Assembly (NCBI GenBank): GCA_964016885.1
Contig: OZ024743.1
Span: forward strand, 193,433,655 to 193,497,654
DNA from: Eledone cirrhosa
Taxonomy: Eukaryota; Mollusca; Cephalopoda; Octopoda; Eledonidae
DNA: 64,000 nt
Reading direction: 5' to 3'
In this document: piece after piece, positions 54,136 through 61,400 of the stretch
How positions within the stretch are numbered: position 1 is the stretch's first letter
Layout: every line of letters starts with the position of its first letter
Position numbers and translations under genes: made by a program
Notes under the pieces: model-generated
Databases searched by the model: none
What the model was told of the DNA's origin: nothing
The model's input: the letters and a program-made list of their open reading frames with translations, nothing else

Positions 54136-57100
54136 CCAAAAGTTAAACAAAGTTCATTGATTAATCAATAAATATAGTTTTACAATAGATTAGAAGCACT
54201 CAACAGTTAAAGTTTTCTGGAGTTATTAATATTAATAAATATAGTTATTAATATTAATAAATAAAGTTAGGATTGGCAATGAGTATAGCGAGGAATTTAG
54301 CGTACAGGTTGGGGTCCACCAGGGCTCTGTTCTTAGCCCTCTCCTGTTCATCATAGTCCTGCAGGCAATAACGGAGGAGTTTAAGACCGGATGCCCATGG
54401 GAACTCCTGTATGCTGATGACCTCGCACTCATAGCTGAATCTATGGTAGAACTAGAGAATAAATTCCAAACCTGGAAGCAGGGACTAGAGAGAAAGGGCC
54501 TCAAAGTCAACATGACAAAGACTAAGGTCCTTATAAGTAGACGAGAAAACAGAACCCAGATCCCCTCAGGGAAATGGCCTTGCTCAGTATGTAGGAAAGG
54601 TGTAGGTAGGAACTCCATTCTTTGCCCCAAATGCAAACAATGGGTACACAAGAGATGTAGCGGGATCTCAGGAAGCTTAATTAAGAATGTAGGATTCACA
54701 TGCAGCAGCTGTGCTGAAACAGCAAGCAAACAGCCACAGGAAACAAGTACCACCAATCTCTGGGAGGGCCCTGTAGAAACAGTAGACAGCTTCTGCTACC
54801 TAGGTGACCGAATTAGCAACGGAGGTGGGTGCTCAGAAAGTACAATAACTAGGGTAAGAACGGGATGGAAGAAGTTTAGGGAACTACTACCACTGCTAGC
54901 TGCAAAAGGCTTCTCCCTCAGAATGAAAGGCAGACTGTATGATGCGTGTATCCGAACAGCGATGTTGCATGGTAGTGAGACCTGGGCGCTGAAGGTGGAA
55001 GACTTACGTAGATTAGAGAGAAACGAAGCCTGCATGCTCCGATGGATGTGTAACAGTAATATACGTGAACGACAAAGCATAAATGAATTGAGAGAGAGAC
55101 TGAGCATAAGAGGAATCAAATGCTGCGTGCAGGAGAGGCGGTTACGCTGGTATGGACATGTGATGCGTATGAAGGATGACAGCTGCATAAAAAGGTGCAG
55201 AGCACTAGAAGTTGATGGAAACCGCGGAGTGGGGAGACCCAAGATGACTTGGGATGAGGTGATAAAAGCCGACCTTACCCAACTACACCTCCTAAAGTCA
55301 ATGACACACGACCGTGACTTCTGGCGTCACGCAGTAATACAGGGTACCCGACCTCCCATGGGTACATGCTGAAGCATATAAACAATATGCCCCCCCCCCC
55401 CCACCGCAAGGTGGTCGTGGAGGTGCCACGGCAAAAAAGCACCCAGCCCACACTGTAAAGTGGACGTGTAGGCGCCACGAAAAAGCACCCAGCACTCACT
55501 GTAAATGAGGTTGGTGTTAGGAAGGGCATCCAGCTGTAGAAATCAAGCCAGATCAGTTCCTGTATGAGCAAGGCATGGTCAGCCGACCAGACACTGCCCA
55601 CAACAGGACAACCCGTCTAACCCATGCTAGCGTGGAAGAACGGACGTAAAACGGTGATGATGATGATGATGATGATAGACATTCAACGTAATCAAAATAT
55701 ATTTTATTATATATATTTCGGAGGTACTGTGCTGTTTTTTCAGTACGTCCTCATCAGATAAAATATATAAATTGATGTGTGACATATCTCAACTGTGCTG
55801 ATGGTTCAATGCCAAGACTGGAATTGAACCATCAGCACAGTTGAGGTATGTCACACATCAATTTATATATTTTATCTGATGAGGACGTACTGAAAAAACA
55901 GTACAGTACCTCCGAAATATATATAATAAAATATATTTTGATTACGTTGAATGTCTATATTTATTAATATTTTGAATTAATATATATATATGAAGTATTT
56001 CCATAGGAAGGGTAAAGGAAAGGAGAGTGGTCTATTTTAATTATACCCCCCTTTCATACCTTTAACACACACACACCGACCACTTTCATTCTTTCCACCC
56101 TTCATAACCTATTAGAGACTTTGAGCACTTTTTTATTTTTAACCTTTAACCATACTTTTATCTACAACCCAAAACACTCACATATTCACATTAATCCCAT
56201 ATCCTTTGTCATACCCTTAACACACACACACTGACTACCCTCATTACTCTATCATAGCCTTTTTCTTTCTTCCTAATAGTTATACTCTTTCTACATACAC
56301 CTTTACTTTTCATTATTATAATAACGGGAACCCCAATTCTATATTTCAGATAATATATTCATAGATATATATGGATATATATGCCTGTTTATGTATGTAT
56401 GCATTTATCATCATCATCATCATCATTTCATTTTACGTCCACTTTTCCCTGCTTGCAAGGGTGGGACGGGAACTGATTCTGGCTTGATTTCTACAGCTGG
56501 ATGCCCTTCCTAACACCAACCTCATTTATAGTGAGTGCTGGGTGCTTTTTTGCTGTGGCACCTCCACGACCACTTTGCAGTGGAATGATAGGGACTGGGG
56601 TCCCTATCTTCTCATTTCTACAGCTGAGTAAATTGGAGCAATGTGAAATAAAGTGTCTTGCTCAAGGAAACAACACATCGCCCGGTCTGAGAATTGAACT
56701 CAACCTTTCGATTGCAAGGCCAATGCTCTAACCACTAAGCCATGTGCCTCCACTTATGTATGTGTTTATGTATAATTGTGTGTGTATTCTTGTATTTATA
56801 TGTGTATATGTATAATTATATATGTGTGTATGTATGTGCATGTCTATGTATGTTTATGTATATGTTCTGCATGTACGTATGTGTGCATGAGTGTATAAAT
56901 GTGTGTATATATATTATGTATATCCATATTTGTATATGTGTGTGTGTGCGTGCGTGTATATATTTATGTACGTATGTATATGTGCTGTATATCTTATAGT
57001 GTATATAATTTTATCCTTTTAATTTTTTTAGCTGTGTATATACATACTTTTCCTATCATATGCATTTCCATACTTCTATGTCTGCGTACATGCGTACACG

Positions 57101-58466
57101 CATATGTATATTTATGTATTTTTATATTTTTTCTTTCTTTTCTTTTTTCATATATGTAAATGTATGTGTGTGTGTATATTTATTTATGCATGTGTGTGCG
57201 TATGTATGTACGAATATGTTTTTTTTATATATATATACACATATGTGTGTATGCATGTATATGTGTGTGTATATATATATATACGAATGGAAGTTTAGTA
57301 AAATCTCTCTCTATCATCATCATCAACGTTTAACGTCCGTGTTCCATGCTTGCATGGGTTTGGACGGGGGTTTTCCCACTTGAGGCAAGAGTGATTGTCT
57401 TGCTCGCATAGGACTGTCTGGCGGGTTTTCTACAGCTGGATGCCCTTCCTAACACCAACCACATTTACAGTGTGGGGCTGGGAGGTTTTTACCATGTTGC
57501 CTACACGGCCACATTACAGCGTGGACTGTGTGTTTTTTTGTCGTGACACCTACACGATCTCATTTGTTTCGGCCTGGATGTTGTGGCACCAGCATAACTT
57601 TACATTGAAAGGGGCGGTGTGGATGGGGTGGGGGCGGGGGTGGATGGGGTGGGGGTGGTGTGACGGGGGTGTATTTTGTTAGAGATGCCTACTGACTGTA
57701 GTAGGTTTTACTTTGTATTTAGGTAAGGCGGGTCTTCTCTATTACTGAGTACCGCCAAAGGTCTCGGTCCAGTGACATTGTCTTGGAGAGGTGTAAGTGT
57801 GTGAGGTCGGAATTTATCAGCTCGTCCCAGGTTTTTCTGGGTCTGCCTACTCCGTAGCTACCGTCTATCTTTATTGCCCTGCACTTTGTTATACAGCTGT
57901 CGTCTTTCATGCGCATCACGTGACCATACCAACGTAGCCTTCTCTCAAGTAAACAACATCTGATCCCTCTTATTTCTAATTTTTTCCTTAGTTTGCTTAT
58001 GCTTTGCCGTTCACGTATGTTACTATTACACATCCAGCGGAGCATGCAAGCTTCGTTCCTCTCTAGTCTGCGTATATCCTCTGCACACAATGCCCAGGTC
58101 TCACTGCCATGCAACATTGCTGTTCGTATGCAGGCATCATACAACCTGCCTTTCATTTTTATGGAGAACCCTTTAGTGGCTAATAGTGGTATAAGCTCTC
58201 TGAACTTTTTCCATCCAGTTCTGACTCTAGCTACTGTACTTTCAGAGCACCCTCCCCCACTGCTGATTTTGTCACCCAGGTAACGGAAGCTGTCCACTAT
58301 TTCTATAGAACCCTCTGTGCAATTGAAAGAGCTAGTATTTTGTGGGCACTTGCTGCTACTTATTGCACCAGAGCACCGGCCACATGTAAAATCTATGTTC
58401 TTAGTTAGCTTACCTGTGATCCCACTACATCTTTTATGCACCCATACTTTGGATTTGGGACATATG

Positions 58467-58499
<33 letters not shown>

Positions 58500-61400
58500 G
58501 TTCTGTCTCATGAGGACATATCCACGTAAGTTACTGTTATGTAACAATGGCAAGTGACTCAGAAATGTGCATAACGTTTGATCATTCAATAAATTGAAGT
58601 ATATATAGAAAAGTAGAAACTGCCTTCATGTTATATATATATATAGATATGACAAGCTTATGCAGATTCCTCACCACTAAATTCCACTCACAAAGCATTG
58701 GTCATGTCAAAGTGAAGCCACAGTAAGGGACACTTGCCTAATGCTATGGGAAGGAAACACCTTTATTATATCACCATGCTTGCACCTTGATAATTTTCTA
58801 CTTTTTCTTTTTTTACTTTCATAAAGTAGAAATTCTGACTATTCAGTTGTGATAGAAAAAAAAATGAATAAAACAGAAACCAAAGAAATGCGTATAAACT
58901 AGAATTGTACCTTCCATGTGCACAGTAATTGTATACCAAGAATGGATGGAGACATTCAATGCCAAAGGAGCACTGGAGACAAAACCATTATGATTCTGTC
59001 CAGCTACAAACAGTGGTTGACTATTGTTTACCTGTAAATAAATAAATATAAATAAATAGATAAATATATATATATTTCAGATTGATAGTATCAAAAGTAG
59101 AGATCATTGTAAATATTTACATTATTAGAGTAACAGCTTTAAATTTTTAATGCGATGTAGGCTTAGTGATATTTTGTACTTTTCAAAAATTTCTTGCTAA
59201 TACAACTTTATGTGGTACAGCACTGAGAGTTAAATAATGCAAAAAAAAACAACAACAAAAAAACAAAAAAAAATACAACAACAGAAAAAAAGGGAAAGAA
59301 AATGTCAGAAGTATTTACCATCAGAAGAATGAACTTTTTCTTGTTATCTGCATACCATAAAAGTCCAGATTTCTTTAGAATACGGAATTTGATACTGATT
59401 GTATTAGCTTTTAGAACACTTCGTTTTTTACGGAACTTTGAATTTGATTTTAAAAATTCGTCTCGATAGTAAGTCTCTCGTCTACTAAATTCAACACGAG
59501 CTCCAGGTCCAAATGAAAATGCTTTCCATTCTGAAAAACAGAAGAAACATGTGTTAGTCAGTAATTATTTGGATTGACTGTAAAAAGGTTTCATAACTAC
59601 TTAAAATATGATTTAATAGTGTTGCTGTCTTGTGAAATAATAATGAAATAATAATGTACAGTGCTCAGGTGCACTACAACTCACAATTCTTTCAGAATAA
59701 CATTACAAATATAATTGTTTCTACTTTTGGCACAAGGCCAGCAATCATCACAGTGCATTACTGGTACTTTATTTTATCGACCCCATAGGGAGGAAAAGCA
59801 AATATAATGTTGATAAACTCAAATATAAACACATATAACAAATATGATTAACCATTGGTAGGAACCTCACAAATATAACGCACCAAAATATATGATCTGA
59901 GTGAGAGAAAGAAAGAAAAAAGAAAAAAGTTAAAAGGAGGGGGCGGGAGCAAAAACAAAAACGACCATCAATTAAGGGAGTCACTCCACGCAGAGCTGTT
60001 ACTTCTCCAAATTAAGAGATCACAGCTCCAATGCTGGCATATGGTTAGAATGTCTTAGGGAAGAATCACTGGACAGATTTTACAGGCAAAACCAACAGGT
60101 AGGAGACCAAGGTGTAGACCCTGAGCAAAATGTTGGAGATCAGTTGGAGGCAGTTGCTTCTGACAGGACCCACTGGAAAGAGTGTTTGAGGACTCTGCCC
60201 CATGACCCTCTCAGGAAGAGAAGGAGGAGGAGGAGGAGGAGGAAGAGGAAGAGGAAGAGGAAGAGGAAGAGGAAGAGGAAGAAGAAGAAGAAGAAGAAGA
60301 AGAAGAAGAAGAAGAAGAAGAAGAAGAAGAATTACAATCAGAAAAATTGACTTACTTTCTTCACAAATTTCCCCCATGTACTGAAGGGGACATTTGCACT
60401 TGAAAGTTGTCCACTTATCAAGACAAATGCCACCGTTTTGACAGGGGTTTGTCTTACATGGTCCAGTTGTATTTTCTCGTAGACATTTTTTCTTGATTCC
60501 AGTGGATCTTCGTGGTTTAAGCTGAATCATATCCACTCCATTCACAATAAAACTGCGCATACATCCAATAAAATCGTGTGAATGAACTTGATTGCTACGA
60601 ATTACATATTGTGCAGGAATTCCACCAATGTATAGATTACCACCGTGAAGTTGTAAATTCCTGGAATGGTAGGAATATTTCAAGAATATATGAAAAAAAA
60701 AAAGTGGTTGAATTAAGAAATAAGGGGAAAATTTGGAATTTTAAATGTGTGTGTCCCAACACAAATGAATATAATAATGGTCATCATCATCATCATCATT
60801 ATCGTTTAACATCCATTTTCCATGCTAGCATGGGTCAGACGAGTTGTCCCATTGTGTGATAACCAGGTCGTGGGACCGTGTTTAGCTCACAGAGAACTGA
60901 TTTTGGTTTGCTTTCTACTGCTGGATGCCCTCTTAATGTCATCATCATCAATCAATATAAATAACAACTGAGAAAATTTAGTATGCAAAGGGTTAAACAA
61001 TGATCCACATAGCATATTCTGGTCCTAATTAAATTGATCCAGATTGCAATAGAGAATGTATTTATGAGAAACTTATCAGTTGTGAGCATTTAATAATTCT
61101 TTTGATACTAACTTGGCTAAGACTGGCTTTGGTCTATGAAACAAAACCAGCCATTTCAAAGGGTTCTTATTTAACCCTTTAGCATTTACATTACTCTATA
61201 TTTACTATTGTATTTTCATGGTAAACACATTATTTCACATAATATCGAATCTATGAGATTTTGATATTTATTTTGCGAACAATACTTTAACATCAGTATG
61301 AACGGCTGGTTACAGCTGGTTTGAACAGAAAGAGGTGTGAGAATTCTGGCCGGATATGGCCGGTTTAAGTGATAAAGGATTAAATTAAAATTTTCCAGCA

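Noticed and set aside
60066..60355. Leu/Pro-rich C-terminal extension after the FAT4 EGF in x3
   Set aside because: It comes from reading past the gtaagt donor into the (GAA)n tail of a LINE-2 fragment.
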